From the NCBI GenBank assembly GCA_020852055.1, contig JADZBP010000206.1, positions 1-64,000 on the forward strand: DNA of 64,000 nucleotides. Direction: 5' to 3'. The notes below the pieces were generated by a model that had not been told where the DNA came from, made no database searches, and saw only the letters and a list, made by a program, of their open reading frames with translations. This document shows positions 8,342 to 18,000 of the stretch, piece by piece (position 1 is the first letter of the stretch; each line of letters begins with the position of its first letter). Source of the stretch: Candidatus Latescibacterota bacterium. Lineage in GTDB: Bacteria > Latescibacterota > UBA2968 > UBA8231. The position numbers and the translations under genes are program-made.

Positions 8342-9100
8342 ATGCACCACACCCGTCTCAGCGCGCTGCCCGGAAATGCTCCCGCAGGCACCCCGGTTTT
8401 CCCCGACCTGGAGATGGCTTCGGCCTGGCGCGAGTTGCAGTACCTGACGCTGGCCACCGGTGCCCGCGCCAATATGGCCGGTGCTGCCGATCGCGAGGTG
8501 GGTTATCTGCTGCTGGAGGGGGCCGTAGAACTGGCCGGGCCCGACCTGGAAATCCAGATGGCCGGACCCGCAGTGGCGCTCTGTGAGGTGGGCTGGCCTC
8601 ATACCCTGAGGCACACTGGGGAAACTCCGGCCCGACTGCTGCGCCTGGGCGCCCATTTGCAGGGCGGCGCTCCGGTGGCCCGCGCTCTCCTCGCCCAGCC
8701 CGTGGACCCGGCCCGGCTCAAGTGGCGGCCATCCATCCATGGTGGCGTTGGACAGATCGCCACCCGCCACATCTGGGGTCCCGGTGATTTCTGCAGCCCC
8801 TGGGTCTTCCTCGACCACGCCGTGTTGGCCCCCGGCAGTTCACTGGGGTACCATTACCACGATGCCCTCGAAGAGTGTTTTGTTGTCCTCGGCGGGCAGG
8901 GCTATCTCACCCTCGACGACCAGACCTTTGCCGTCGAACCCGGCTCGGTGACCTGGCAGGGCATCGGCCAACACCACGGCCTGTACAACCCCACCGCCGA
9001 ACCCCTGAACTTCCTGCGCGTGGCCATCGGCATCCGCGGCGAACAATACACCACCGTGGACCTGCACGACGACCTGCGCAACCGGATGCCTAATGACTGA
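8342..9100 (+). CDS. Two-domain cupin protein
   Basis: About 252 residues. The N-terminal half is a degenerate cupin (REVGYLLLEGAVELAGPDLEI, CEVGWPHTLRH). The C-terminal half has a well-kept metal site: LGYHYHDALEECFVVLGGQGYLTLDDQ matches G(X)5HXHX3,4EX6G, and PGSVTWQGIGQHHGLYN holds the fourth ligand. The chosen ATG has GAAAGGA upstream; the ORF-track start at 8303 would add 13 unlikely residues. It may bind a metal and act on a sugar or small polar substrate, but no specific reaction can be assigned. A full repeat element begins directly after its stop codon. Confidence 0.82.
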   Translation: MHHTRLSALPGNAPAGTPVFPDLEMASAWRELQYLTLATGARANMAGAADREVGYLLLEGAVELAGPDLEIQMAGPAVALCEVGWPHTLRHTGETPARLLRLGAHLQGGAPVARALLAQPVDPARLKWRPSIHGGVGQIATRHIWGPGDFCSPWVFLDHAVLAPGSSLGYHYHDALEECFVVLGGQGYLTLDDQTFAVEPGSVTWQGIGQHHGLYNPTAEPLNFLRVAIGIRGEQYTTVDLHDDLRNRMPND

Positions 9101-9229
9101 GCGGTGGGGAGTGAGCCCCTGAGCGGATTTCGGTCCTCCAAGGGGCGCAGGACTGCGCCCCGGAGGACTGACCTCGGAGCCGGCCAGGGATGGCCGGCGA
9201 GAATGAGCGAAGGGGCCGCTCCCCGCCGC
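9101..9229. repeat. Intergenic palindromic repeat, full copy 2
   Basis: A 129-bp element starting at the base after the cupin stop codon. It shares the CCCCTGAGCGGATTTCGGTCCTCC and AGAATGAGCGAAGGGG segments with copy 1. The outer arms GCGGTGGGGAG and CTCCCCGCCGC pair. Hairpin 1 has an extra AA bulge compared with copy 1; hairpin 2 is identical (GCCGGCCA-GGGA-TGGCCGGC). Where copy 1 has a T-A or A-T pair next to the CCCCT/AGGGG stem, this copy has G-C. Confidence 0.85.
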
Positions 9230-9252
9230 TCCACTATCCATAGGGAGACCCA

Positions 9253-10239
9253 ATGGACCTGAAGCAGATCTACCGCGAGGCAGAGAGCGCCAAACGCATG
9301 GCTGAGGCAGCCCAGGCTTTTCTGGCGGCCCTCGACGCCGGCCAGCGGGCCAAGACCTGTTTGGACTTCGCCGACGAGACCCTGCGCCAGGACTGGTACT
9401 ATATCCCCTGCGACCGGGTCGGTCTGCCCCTCAAGGAGATGGACCCCCGCCAGCGCCAACTCGCCCTGCAACTGGTGGCCACCGGGCTAAGCCCATCCGG
9501 GTACCAGAAGACCCAGACCATCATGGCCCTCGAGCCCATCCTGCACCAGCTCGAGGGGACCGCGCGCCGCTTCCCCCGCGATCCCGAACTCTACTATGTG
9601 AGTGTTTTCGGCAGCCCCGGCGGCGAGGCGCCCTGGAGCTGGCGCTTCGAAGGCCACCACATCTCCCTCAACTATACCCTGGTGGCCGGCTCCATGGTCG
9701 GCCCCACCCCCACCTTCTTCGGGGCCAACCCGGCCCAGGTGCGCCACGGCGACCAGACCGGGCTGCGCGCCCTCAAGGAAGAAGAGGATCTGGGCCGGCA
9801 ACTGATCAGAGAACTCGACGCCTCCCAGCGCCAGGTGGCCCTGATCAGCACCGAAGCTCCCGCCGACATCCTCACCCGCAACGTACCCCAGGTGGGCGAG
9901 GAGATCAAACCCGAAGGGCTGGCCGGGGCCGGCATGAATGCGGGCCAGCGCCAGGTGCTGCAGGCCCTGATCGAGGTCTACATCCACCGTCTGCCCGAGG
10001 AGTTGGCCCGGGTGGAATGGGGCAAACTCGTGCGCGCCGACCTGAATGCAGTGCGTTTTGCCTGGGCCGGCGGCATCGAACGCGGCCAGCCCCACTACTA
10101 TCGGGTCCAGGGCCCTGCCTTCTTGGCCGAGTACGACAACACCCAGAACGACGCCAACCACATCCATGCGGTGTGGCGCGACCTGGAAAACGACTTCGGC
10201 GTCGATCTGCTGCGACGCCACTATCAGCAGGCGCATTAA
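9253..10239 (+). CDS. DUF3500 family protein
   Basis: 328 residues matching the general pattern of DUF3500 proteins: an N-terminal helical region (AFLAALDAGQRAK), WYYIPCDRVGLPLKEM, then YYVSVFGSPGGEAPWSWRFEGHHISLNYTLV. Later comes VTPTFFGANPA-like GPTPTFFGANPAQVRHG, and it ends HYYRVQGPAFLAEYDNTQNDANHIHAVWRD. The many conserved His, Glu and Asp residues suggest a metal or catalytic site, but the family has no firmly established activity that I can cite. No signal peptide is evident. It ends 4 bases before the GH13 gene start, implying co-transcription. Confidence 0.85.
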   Translation: MDLKQIYREAESAKRMAEAAQAFLAALDAGQRAKTCLDFADETLRQDWYYIPCDRVGLPLKEMDPRQRQLALQLVATGLSPSGYQKTQTIMALEPILHQLEGTARRFPRDPELYYVSVFGSPGGEAPWSWRFEGHHISLNYTLVAGSMVGPTPTFFGANPAQVRHGDQTGLRALKEEEDLGRQLIRELDASQRQVALISTEAPADILTRNVPQVGEEIKPEGLAGAGMNAGQRQVLQALIEVYIHRLPEELARVEWGKLVRADLNAVRFAWAGGIERGQPHYYRVQGPAFLAEYDNTQNDANHIHAVWRDLENDFGVDLLRRHYQQAH

Positions 10240-10243
10240 CCAC

Positions 10244-12433
10244 ATGACCGCCACCCCTGAGCTGCGCCGTGCGGTGTTTTTCGGGCAACTGCACCGCACC
10301 TATGCCCCCAACCATTTCGACAACTGGATGGTATGGGCCGGCAGTATGTCCATCCAGATCGACGGCGAGTTGTTTTCCCCCACGCTGGCGCGGGTCTTTG
10401 TCGGCTCCTCCCGACCCCAGGCCCGGGCCCGGGTGCGGGTCGAGCTCTTCGTCGCCGCCCTGCCCTGCGACCAGGTGCGCGAAGGGGAAGTGGATGTGCG
10501 CCTGTGGACCGACGCCAACCAGCGCGGCGAGTTGGACCGGGAGGGCAAATTCCAGCCGGGCCTGGGCCGCCACCTGCCCATGCGCCTGGTATGCGATCCG
10601 CAGGGATCGCCGGTGCTTTCCGGCCAGAACCTGGTCTTCGAATCGGCCGAATTCGCCCTTTCCACCACCGGAGCCTTCAATTATACGGTCCAGTTTTCCG
10701 CTGACCCGCTGCCCATAGACGATCCGGAGAAGGAGTGGGTCGGCCTCAGCCAGATCGCCCGCAACCAAGACGGGGTGGTGGTGGTCAGTCCCCAGTGGCT
10801 GAGCCGTTGCCCCTCGGTCATGGAGGTCTGCGTGCGCAAGGTGGGGGCGAGTATGAGGGAGGGGGATTTCCACAGCGGCCGTTTCGCCCAGCTCACCGCC
10901 CAGCTCGAGCAATTGCCGGTCGACGTGATCTACCTGCTGCCCTTTTTCAAGCCCGGATTCCTCGACCTGCACAGCGGCGAGGATGTGCGCAAGGACGCGC
11001 TGGGCAGCCCGTACGCCGTGGCGGATTTCTACCAACTCGACCCGGAGCTGGCCACCCCGCCCGAAGCGGCAGACCTGGCCGCGCTGGTGGGGGAGGGGCT
11101 GGTGCAGCCCGGCGATCTGGAAGGATGGGGTCTCAGCCCCGCCGAGCTGGGGCGGCTGCCCCTGGCCCAGGCCCTGGCCCTGCGGGGCCGCGAGGCCCTG
11201 GTGCAGGTGATCGGCAGAGCCGAACTGCGGCAACTGGCCCGCCGCGCCCACCGGCTGGGCAAACGGGTGATCTTCGACCTGGTGCTGATGCAGACCAGCC
11301 GCGACAACCCCCTGATCCGCCAGCACCCCGAGTGGTACGTGCGCGACGAGCAAGGCCGGCCGGCCATCCATCGCATCGCCTGGCTGGTCTACTCGGACGT
11401 GGCCCTCTTCGATCTGGTTTTTAACCAAGAGTTGCAGGAATACCTGCTGGGGGTGGCGCCCTACTGGATCGAGCAATGCGGCCTGGACGGGGTGCGTATC
11501 GACGCCAGCCAGACCGTGGACCGCCCCTTCCTCAAGCGGATCAAGAACCGCATCGCCGCGGTGCAGCCCGAAGCCCTGGTGCTGGGCGAGACCCTCTGCG
11601 CCCTCGACGAGGCCCTGGATGTGCCCACCGATGCCATCTATGCGCTGCTGGTCGACTTCCACCGCGACGCGGAACACGCCCGCCCCCTCATCCAGTTTCT
11701 CGAGGAGATGCACGGCCGCTTCGCTGGCCGTACCCTGGCCCTGGCCTATTTCGAGAACCACGACAGCCCGCGCGCTACGGCGGTCTGGCACGAGAAGTTT
11801 GCCCGCCGCCTGCAGGAAGAGCCCCATACCGCCCGCTACTGGCAGGAACTGCCCTGTCCGGTGCAACCGGAACGGGATCAGCGCCCGTTGCTGATGGCCC
11901 TGCTGAAAAACCTGCAGGCCTCCCTCATCGACCTGTCGGCCGGGCTGGCCGGGCGCAGCAACCTGCTCTACGGCCTGGAGTGGGGCAGCCTATGGGGAGA
12001 GGAGCTGCGCACCGACTTCGAGAATCCCACCCTGCTCCAGCCGCACCTGGCCCAGCAGCAACCCCGCGCCTCGCTGGTGCAGGCCTACCATCACCTGCAC
12101 CAGCAACGGACAGCCTGGGAGGAATTTGCCCAGGGCAAGGTCTACTATCTGCGCAACGAATTTGCCGGCGGCGACCCCGACGACCGGATCCTGGCCTATA
12201 CCCGCTACACCGACCGGGGCGCCCTGCTGGTGCTGCACCATCTGGACAGCAGCCAGCCCCGCACCCTCACCTATACCTTCGAATACCTGCCCTTTGCCGT
12301 GGGAAAGGCGACCCCCCTCTACGATACCTATGCGGCGTTCCAGTTGCCTTCACCGCCGCTTCCCCTCGGGCAATCCGGGGGCTTCACCTTCCATCTCCAA
12401 CCCCTGCAGAGCCTGATCCTGCGGCTCGGTTAA
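10244..12433 (+). CDS. GH13 family glucan-active enzyme, GlgE-like
   Basis: 729 residues from the ATG after the DUF3500 stop; the ORF-track N-terminus is a shadow of the upstream gene. An N-terminal beta-rich domain of about 160 residues is followed by a catalytic barrel. FDLVLMQTSRDNPLIRQHPEW (near 345) resembles GlgE maltosyltransferases rather than standard amylases, which have DxVxNH. The nucleophile Asp is in GVRIDASQ (near 419), the acid/base Glu in LGETL (near 448) and the third acid in FENHDSPR (near 505), so it should be active on alpha-glucans. No signal peptide is seen, so it is probably cytoplasmic. Whether it is a hydrolase or a maltosyl-phosphate transferase is not settled. Confidence 0.85.
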   Translation: MTATPELRRAVFFGQLHRTYAPNHFDNWMVWAGSMSIQIDGELFSPTLARVFVGSSRPQARARVRVELFVAALPCDQVREGEVDVRLWTDANQRGELDREGKFQPGLGRHLPMRLVCDPQGSPVLSGQNLVFESAEFALSTTGAFNYTVQFSADPLPIDDPEKEWVGLSQIARNQDGVVVVSPQWLSRCPSVMEVCVRKVGASMREGDFHSGRFAQLTAQLEQLPVDVIYLLPFFKPGFLDLHSGEDVRKDALGSPYAVADFYQLDPELATPPEAADLAALVGEGLVQPGDLEGWGLSPAELGRLPLAQALALRGREALVQVIGRAELRQLARRAHRLGKRVIFDLVLMQTSRDNPLIRQHPEWYVRDEQGRPAIHRIAWLVYSDVALFDLVFNQELQEYLLGVAPYWIEQCGLDGVRIDASQTVDRPFLKRIKNRIAAVQPEALVLGETLCALDEALDVPTDAIYALLVDFHRDAEHARPLIQFLEEMHGRFAGRTLALAYFENHDSPRATAVWHEKFARRLQEEPHTARYWQELPCPVQPERDQRPLLMALLKNLQASLIDLSAGLAGRSNLLYGLEWGSLWGEELRTDFENPTLLQPHLAQQQPRASLVQAYHHLHQQRTAWEEFAQGKVYYLRNEFAGGDPDDRILAYTRYTDRGALLVLHHLDSSQPRTLTYTFEYLPFAVGKATPLYDTYAAFQLPSPPLPLGQSGGFTFHLQPLQSLILRLG

Positions 12434-12523
12434 CGCCCCGCGCGCTTGCCGGATCTCATGCTTGTACCTACTTTCAAAAGCAGTCATCCCGCCCTCTTAA
12501 TTCTTTTATCTCCGGAGCATCTC

Positions 12524-13201
12524 ATGAAAGCGACCATCCTGCTGGCAGGCATTGCCCTGTTCGCACTGTTGGGCTGTGGCGCCAAAGAGCCCAAGGTAGA
12601 AAGCGAAGACCAGAAGATCATGTACGCCATCGGCCTGGGCCTGGCCGAAAGCAGCATCTCCAACCTCAAGGGGCAGTTGTCGGCCGAGGAACTCGACCTC
12701 ATTGCCAAGGGCTTCAAGGACGCCATGCTCAACAAGGAGCGGGTGGTGAGCCTGCAGGAGTACGGCCCCAAGCTGGCCGAGGCCCTCAACGCGCGTATGG
12801 CCAAGGCCGCCGAAGGCAAGAAGGTCGAAGGCCGGGCCTTCCTCGATAAGGCCGCCGCCGAACCGGGCGCGGTCCGGACCGCTTCCGGGCTGGTCTATCA
12901 GGAACTGACCCCCGGCACCGGCGCGCAGCCCGGCCCCAACGCCCAGGTGCGGGTCCACTACACCGGTTCCTTCATCGACGGCGAGGTCTTCGACAGCTCC
13001 GTCCAGAAAGGGCAGCCGGCCGAGATGTCGCTCCAGCAGGTATTCCCCGGCTGGGCCGAGGGGGTGCAGATGATGAAGGTGGGCGGCAAGGCCAAGCTGG
13101 TCATCCCGCCCGAACAGGCCTACGGCGACCGCGGCATCCCCGGGCGTATCCCGCCGGGTGCCACCCTCATCTTCGAGGTGGAGTTGCTGGCCATCCTGTA
13201 A
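12524..13201 (+). CDS. FKBP-type peptidyl-prolyl isomerase lipoprotein with dimerisation domain
   Basis: 225 residues from the ATG at 12524, which has CGGAG upstream. The signal peptide ends in a good lipobox, ALLGC. Residues about 20-100 resemble the helical N-terminal dimerisation domain of Mip/FkpA (KIMYAIGLGLAESSI, then AKAAEGKKVEGRAFLDKAAAEPG). The FKBP domain follows, with VRVHYTGSFIDGEVFDSS, FPGWAEGVQMMKVGGKAKLVIPPEQAYG and GRIPPGATLIFEVELL. It likely assists protein folding in the periplasm. This is the second FKBP in the window and is closer to FkpA than the shorter one at 4949. Confidence 0.92.
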   Translation: MKATILLAGIALFALLGCGAKEPKVESEDQKIMYAIGLGLAESSISNLKGQLSAEELDLIAKGFKDAMLNKERVVSLQEYGPKLAEALNARMAKAAEGKKVEGRAFLDKAAAEPGAVRTASGLVYQELTPGTGAQPGPNAQVRVHYTGSFIDGEVFDSSVQKGQPAEMSLQQVFPGWAEGVQMMKVGGKAKLVIPPEQAYGDRGIPGRIPPGATLIFEVELLAIL

Positions 13202-13221
13202 TACGGCAAAGGAGAAAAACC

Positions 13222-14043
13222 ATGGCTGCCAAGATCGGCGTCATCCATTACAACTGGCCCGGTTTCGACCTGGAAGGATTCCTGGCCAAGGCCAGCCAGA
13301 TCGGCTACCGCTACTGCGAACTGCAGGTGGGGGATGTCTGGGACGGTCAGGCCAAGGACGGCGAGCAGCGGGCCGAATCCGTGCGCAAGCTGGTAGAGAA
13401 GCACGGCATGCAGGTTTCGGCGCTCACCGCCGGCAACGACTTCATCCAGGCCAACCCGGCCGATCTCCAGGCCCAGATCGAGCGCTGCCGCTACGTCTTC
13501 GGGCTGGCCGCCCACCTGGGCACCGACGTGCTGCGTATGGACGGGGGCTGGAACCGCAACAATCAGGTGCCCGACGAGAGCAAGTGGGATGGATTGATGC
13601 TAGAGGGTTTCCAGCGCTGCGCCGAGATCGCCGAAAAGGCCCAGGTGCGTATGGCCCTGGACAATCACGGGGTCTCCACCAACGACGGAGACTGGCAGTT
13701 GAGCCTCATCCAGCGGGTCGGTTCAAAGCGCCTGGGGGTGAACCTCGACACCATGAACTACCGCTGGTTCGGGCATTCCCTGGAGCAGATCGATCACTTC
13801 TACCAAATCCTGGCCCCCCACACCTTCCACGTCCACCTCAAGGACGGCACCAACGACCAGCCCCGGGGCAAGAACTACAAAGGGGCGGCGCTGGGGGATG
13901 GCGAGATCCACCTGGACTGGGCGATCAAATGTCTGCGGGAAGCGGGCTACCAGGGCGCCTGGGCCGCCGAATACGAGGGGCCCGAGGCGCAGGGTGGGGT
14001 GGGATACGAAAAATGTTACCGCTGGATGGCGGCGAATCTGTAA
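13222..14043 (+). CDS. Sugar phosphate isomerase/epimerase family protein (AP endonuclease 2-like TIM barrel)
   Basis: 273 residues of the xylose-isomerase-like TIM barrel superfamily. It starts AAKIGVIHYNWPGFDLEGFLAKASQIGYRYCELQ and has the metal and substrate positions typical of the fold: DNHG, NLDTMNYRW, HVHLKDG and a final EYEGPEAQGG. Members isomerise or epimerise keto sugars or cyclitol intermediates and are commonly found with Gfo/Idh/MocA oxidoreductases, as in this region. AAAGGAG lies about 9 bases before the ATG. The substrate is unknown. Confidence 0.87.
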   Translation: MAAKIGVIHYNWPGFDLEGFLAKASQIGYRYCELQVGDVWDGQAKDGEQRAESVRKLVEKHGMQVSALTAGNDFIQANPADLQAQIERCRYVFGLAAHLGTDVLRMDGGWNRNNQVPDESKWDGLMLEGFQRCAEIAEKAQVRMALDNHGVSTNDGDWQLSLIQRVGSKRLGVNLDTMNYRWFGHSLEQIDHFYQILAPHTFHVHLKDGTNDQPRGKNYKGAALGDGEIHLDWAIKCLREAGYQGAWAAEYEGPEAQGGVGYEKCYRWMAANL

Positions 14044-14055
14044 CGCTGGGCGCCG

Positions 14056-14382
14056 CTACTCGAGATCGACTTTGCGCATGGAGGTCCGCTGCTTTCGGGC
14101 GGACTCGTCCTTTTCCATGTTGTTGATCTCTTCCTTGAGCTTGGCGATCTTCTTCACCAGTTTATTCCGTTTGTCGATCAACATCCGCTGGCCCTGATCG
14201 GCCACACCCTTTTGTGACTGGGCGCTTTTCAGGCGGTTGTACGCCTCCTGGCGGATATGCACCACCTGGGCGATCTGCACTTTCATCAGATTGATCCTCT
14301 GAGAAGTAAAGATCTTGGCTATCACCACCAGGATGATCATCACCATCATGATCGCCAAGGCAAAAAACTCAAAGGGTCCCAT
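14056..14382 (-). CDS. Small membrane-anchored coiled-coil protein
   Basis: 108 residues with one N-terminal transmembrane helix (FFALAIMMVMIILVVIAKIF) followed by a charged helical tail (about residues 30-100) with heptad-like Leu/Ile spacing (LVKKIAKLKEEINNMEK). The start at 14382 is chosen because GAGAGGAG lies 8 bases upstream; the ORF-track GTG at 14391 is too close to it. The size and layout recall PspB-like proteins, but no family is recognised. A TATAAT-containing promoter lies upstream. Confidence 0.7.
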   Translation of the reverse strand: MGPFEFFALAIMMVMIILVVIAKIFTSQRINLMKVQIAQVVHIRQEAYNRLKSAQSQKGVADQGQRMLIDKRNKLVKKIAKLKEEINNMEKDESARKQRTSMRKVDLE

Positions 14383-14434
14383 CGGATTCACTCCTCTCGA
14401 ACTGCTGTTCCCGCAATCGGTTTATCTGGTATAA

Positions 14435-14461
14435 ATTATATCCCCGCCTCAAATTCTACAA
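14435..14461 (-). promoter_or_regulatory. Putative promoter for the small coiled-coil protein gene
   Basis: On the minus strand, TTGTAG (14456-14461) and a perfect TATAAT (14435-14440) are separated by 15 bases; CTTGTA with 16 bases is an alternative. The region is a locally AT-rich patch between the HAD gene and the coiled-coil gene. Confidence 0.4.
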
Positions 14462-15059
14462 GACTTACCCCCATCAGGACTTCCAGATCCCGCCGCAAGG
14501 CCTGCGTGTCGGTGAAGAGCAGGCCGTGTAACCCCAGGGCCAGGGCCTGCGCCACACAGGCCGGGTTGTCGTCCACCAGCACCACCTCCTGGGCGGGCAG
14601 CCCGATCTGCTCCAGCACGTAGGCAAAAGCGCGGGGGTCGGGCTTGAGCAGCCCGATCTCCTGGGAAAGAAAGATCCCGGCAAAGAGGCCGATGGCGGGA
14701 CTGACCTGCTGTATACCCTGCCACAACAGCGGGTTGTTGTTGGAGAGGGCATAGAGCGGATAGTGCGGATGCAGGGCCTGCAGCAACTGCGGCATGCCCT
14801 CGATCTCGTGCAGGATCAGTCCCGCAAAAGCAGCCCCCAATTCGCCGATGGCCAGCTCGAGCCCCAGATCTGCGCGCAGCGCCCCCAAAAAAACCTCGGT
14901 ATCCACCTCCCCCCGCTCGTAGGCCGGAAAAAGCGGGCTGGCCCGCAGCCAGCGCTCGACCTCCTCACCACTGGGGATACCCGGCACCTCCTCCAGTTTG
15001 GTGATGCCGGCGGTGCGCACCAGGGTGTCGCACAGGTCAAAAACAAAGGCCCGGATCAT
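14436..15059 (-). CDS. HAD family protein with altered catalytic motif
   Basis: 207 residues from ATG 15059, which overlaps the hrpA stop (ATGA). The Rossmann core resembles subfamily IA hydrolases: motif I AFVFDLCDTLV, motif II ALSNNN, motif III lysine in LLKPDPRAF, and motif IV VVLVDDNPA. The nucleophile Asp is kept, but the +2 acid/base Asp is Cys, and Asp replaces the usual Gly after it. This may reduce phosphatase activity or change the reaction type (dehalogenases also lack the +2 Asp). The substrate is unknown. The reading frame is intact. Confidence 0.82.
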   Translation of the reverse strand: MIRAFVFDLCDTLVRTAGITKLEEVPGIPSGEEVERWLRASPLFPAYERGEVDTEVFLGALRADLGLELAIGELGAAFAGLILHEIEGMPQLLQALHPHYPLYALSNNNPLLWQGIQQVSPAIGLFAGIFLSQEIGLLKPDPRAFAYVLEQIGLPAQEVVLVDDNPACVAQALALGLHGLLFTDTQALRRDLEVLMGVSLVEFEAGI

Positions 15060-18000
15060 CGGCCCTGCTCGAGTTGCTCGAACTTCTGCGCCAGGCGTTT
15101 GATCGACACCGGCTGGGCCGTGCCCAGTTCCTGGGCAAAGAGCGACACCCGGAACTCCTCCACCAGCCAGCGGCACTCCTCGGCCAGGACCCGCCGGGAC
15201 TCGTTGGCTGCCGCAGGGGAACCCGGGAACCGGTCCAGGGCTTCCTGGTACGGCCGCACCTGTGCGGCCCGCTGCGCATCCTTGGCCGGGTTGAGCCGCG
15301 CCCGTTCGGCGCGCAACAACACCGCCTTGAGGTAGCGCAGCAGATGGGGCAGGCGCTCATAGCTGAGCTGCCGCAGGAAGTGTTTGGGCAGCAGGCGCTG
15401 CACGTCGGTCTCGATACCCGGATAGGGATGGAGGCAGAGCCGGATCTGTTTGTAGACCTGCAAGAGGGACTCCACTAGATCGAGGAAGGGCGGGGCCAGG
15501 CCGCGCAACCGCTCCTGGGCCCGGGCCTTGCCGGCCAGGTAGGAGGCTTCGTCGAGAGGGTAGAGCTGGTCCCGGCCGAACAGATGGTTCTTCAGGTGGA
15601 TCAGGGCATCCTCCTGCAACTCCGCCAGGGTACCCAGGGACCGGTACAGGTCCTTGAGCTGGGACAGGGCGCCCATTTCTTTTTTCAGATAGGCCATCTC
15701 GGCTGCCAGTTCCTGCTCGTACAGGCGCAACAGACCGGCGCGATTGCCGGCTTCGGCCTCCTCGCGAACCTTGTATAATTTGAGGTTCACCCCGCCTTCG
15801 ATCACTTCCAGCCCCGGGCACCCCCACAATGGCAGACCGGCTACCGCCGCCACCTCGACCCGCTGGGGCAGGTCACCCAGGGTCCAGCCCTTCAGCCCTT
15901 CGCGCGACCACTCGGCCGCAGCCTTTCTCCAGGCCGCCAATTCCGTGGGGGTGTCGTGCCTTTCCAGTTGCTGGGTCAGGGCCTCCAGGTCGCGGCTGGC
16001 CAGCACCGGTTTGCCCTCCACCCCCTGCACCTCGACCCGCATGCGCAGGTGTTCGGGCACCTCGCTCAGGTCCCAGTCGCCGGGCTGGATGCGCACCCCG
16101 TACCGGGTGGCGACAAAGACCTCCAGCGACTCGAGGAAGGTATGATGGGTGGGCTGCAGTTGGGCGGCGATCTGCGCCGCCTTGTCGTTGATGGGCATCA
16201 ACTGCCGGCGCAGGGCCTTGGGCAGGGAACGCAGCAGACAGGCGATCTTCTCCTCCAGCAGGCCGGGCACCAGCCACTCGAGCACCTGCGGGTCGATGGC
16301 ATCCACCAGTTTGTAGGGCAGCTTGACGGTCACCCCGTCCTCGTCCTGGCCGGGGCGGTAGGCGTACTCGAGGGCCAACTCCTGGCCGTCCAGCATCAGG
16401 GCGTCGGGGAAGGCGTCGAGGTTGCCGCGCAGCTTCCGGTCGCCCAGCAGATCCTCTTCCGTCATAAAGAGAAAACGCGGCTCGGCCGCCCGCCTGGCCC
16501 GCACCAGCCGGTTGAGGTCGTGTACCGAGGAGACCTCCTCCAGGTGCCGGGCGTAGAACTCGTACACCGCCTGGTCCACATCCACCCCTTCGCGGCTGCG
16601 CACCCGGGTCTGCCAGGTCTCCACCTTCTCGCGCAGCCGGCGGTTGTGTTCCAGAAAGGCGTGGCTGGCGCGGATCTGATCCTCGACCAGGGCCTGGCGG
16701 ATGAACAACTCGGTGGCGGCCTTGGGGTCCACCCGGCTGTAGGGCACCTGCTGGGTGGCGATCTCCAGGCCGTAGAGGGTGGCGGTCTGGCGCACCAGCA
16801 CCCGGCCGGACCGGGTGTTCCAGGCCGGATCCTTGTAGGAGAAGCGGCACAGGTGGCCGCCCAGGTCCAGCAGCCAGGCCGGATCGATACGGGCGGCGGT
16901 GCGGGCGAAAAGCCGCGAGGTCTCGACCATTTCGGCCGCCACAATCCAGGGCGGTGCGCCTTTGTCCGGGCTCTTGTCCTCCCCTTCACTGCCGGCACGC
17001 GGCGTCTTCTTCTGGAAGAGCCCCGAACCGGGGAAGAGCATGGCTTCGCGGCTGCGCGCCGCCTGGTAGAGGTTGTGCTCCTTCTTGCGGGCGATGTTGC
17101 TCAACAGACCGCTGGTGATCGCCCGGTGTACCGCCTCGTACGAAGCTGGCTCCGGGTTCCAGGTGAAGTCCCCCAGCTCGCGCAGGGTGTCGCTCAACTG
17201 GGCGTGGATGTCGCGCCACTCGCGCATGCGCATATACGAGAGGAAGTGGGTGCGGCAGAAGCGGCGCATACGGCTCTGGGTCTGCAACTCGTCCAGCTCG
17301 GTGTGGTAGGCTTTCCAGATATTGAGCAGCACCAGGAAGTCGGACTGGGCGTGGGCGAAGCGGCGGTGCATTTGGTCGGCGGCCTCCTGCTGGTCGGCCG
17401 GGCGCTCGCGCGGGTCCTGGGCGCTGATGCCGGCGGCGATGACCAGCACCTCCTCGAGGGCGCCTTCCTCCTGGGCCTGCAGCAGCATGCGGGCCACCGT
17501 GGGCGTGGTGGGCAGCCGGGCCAGGCGCCGGCCCAGAGGGGTGAGCCGGCGCTGCCCGTCGATGGAGCCGAGTTCTTCGAGCAGTTGGTACCCGCCGCGG
17601 ATGGCCTGGGGCTGGGGCGGATCGAGGAAAGGGAAGTCCTCGACCTGGCCCAGGCCCAGGTCGAGCATACGCAGGATCACCTCGGCCAGATTGGCCCGCT
17701 GGATCTCGGGCTGGGTGTAGTAGGGCCGGGCCAGCAGCTCGGCCTCGGGGTAGAGGCGCACACAGATGCCTTCGGTCACGCGGCCGCAGCGGCCCTGGCG
17801 CTGGGCCGCGCTGCTCTGCGAGATGGGTTCGATGGGCAGGCGCTGGGTCTGGTTGCGCGGATTGTACCGGCTCAGGCGGGTCAAACCGGTGTCCACTACA
17901 TAGCGAATGCCGGGGATGGTCAGAGAGGTCTCGGCGATATTGGTGGCCACCACCACCCGGCGCCGGCCCTGCAGCGAAAAAACGCGCTGCTGTTCAGCGG

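Noticed and set aside
9905-11866. 653-aa minus-strand ORF
   Set aside because: Shadow of the DUF3500 and GH13 genes; no domain pattern, and biased His/Gly/Pro composition.
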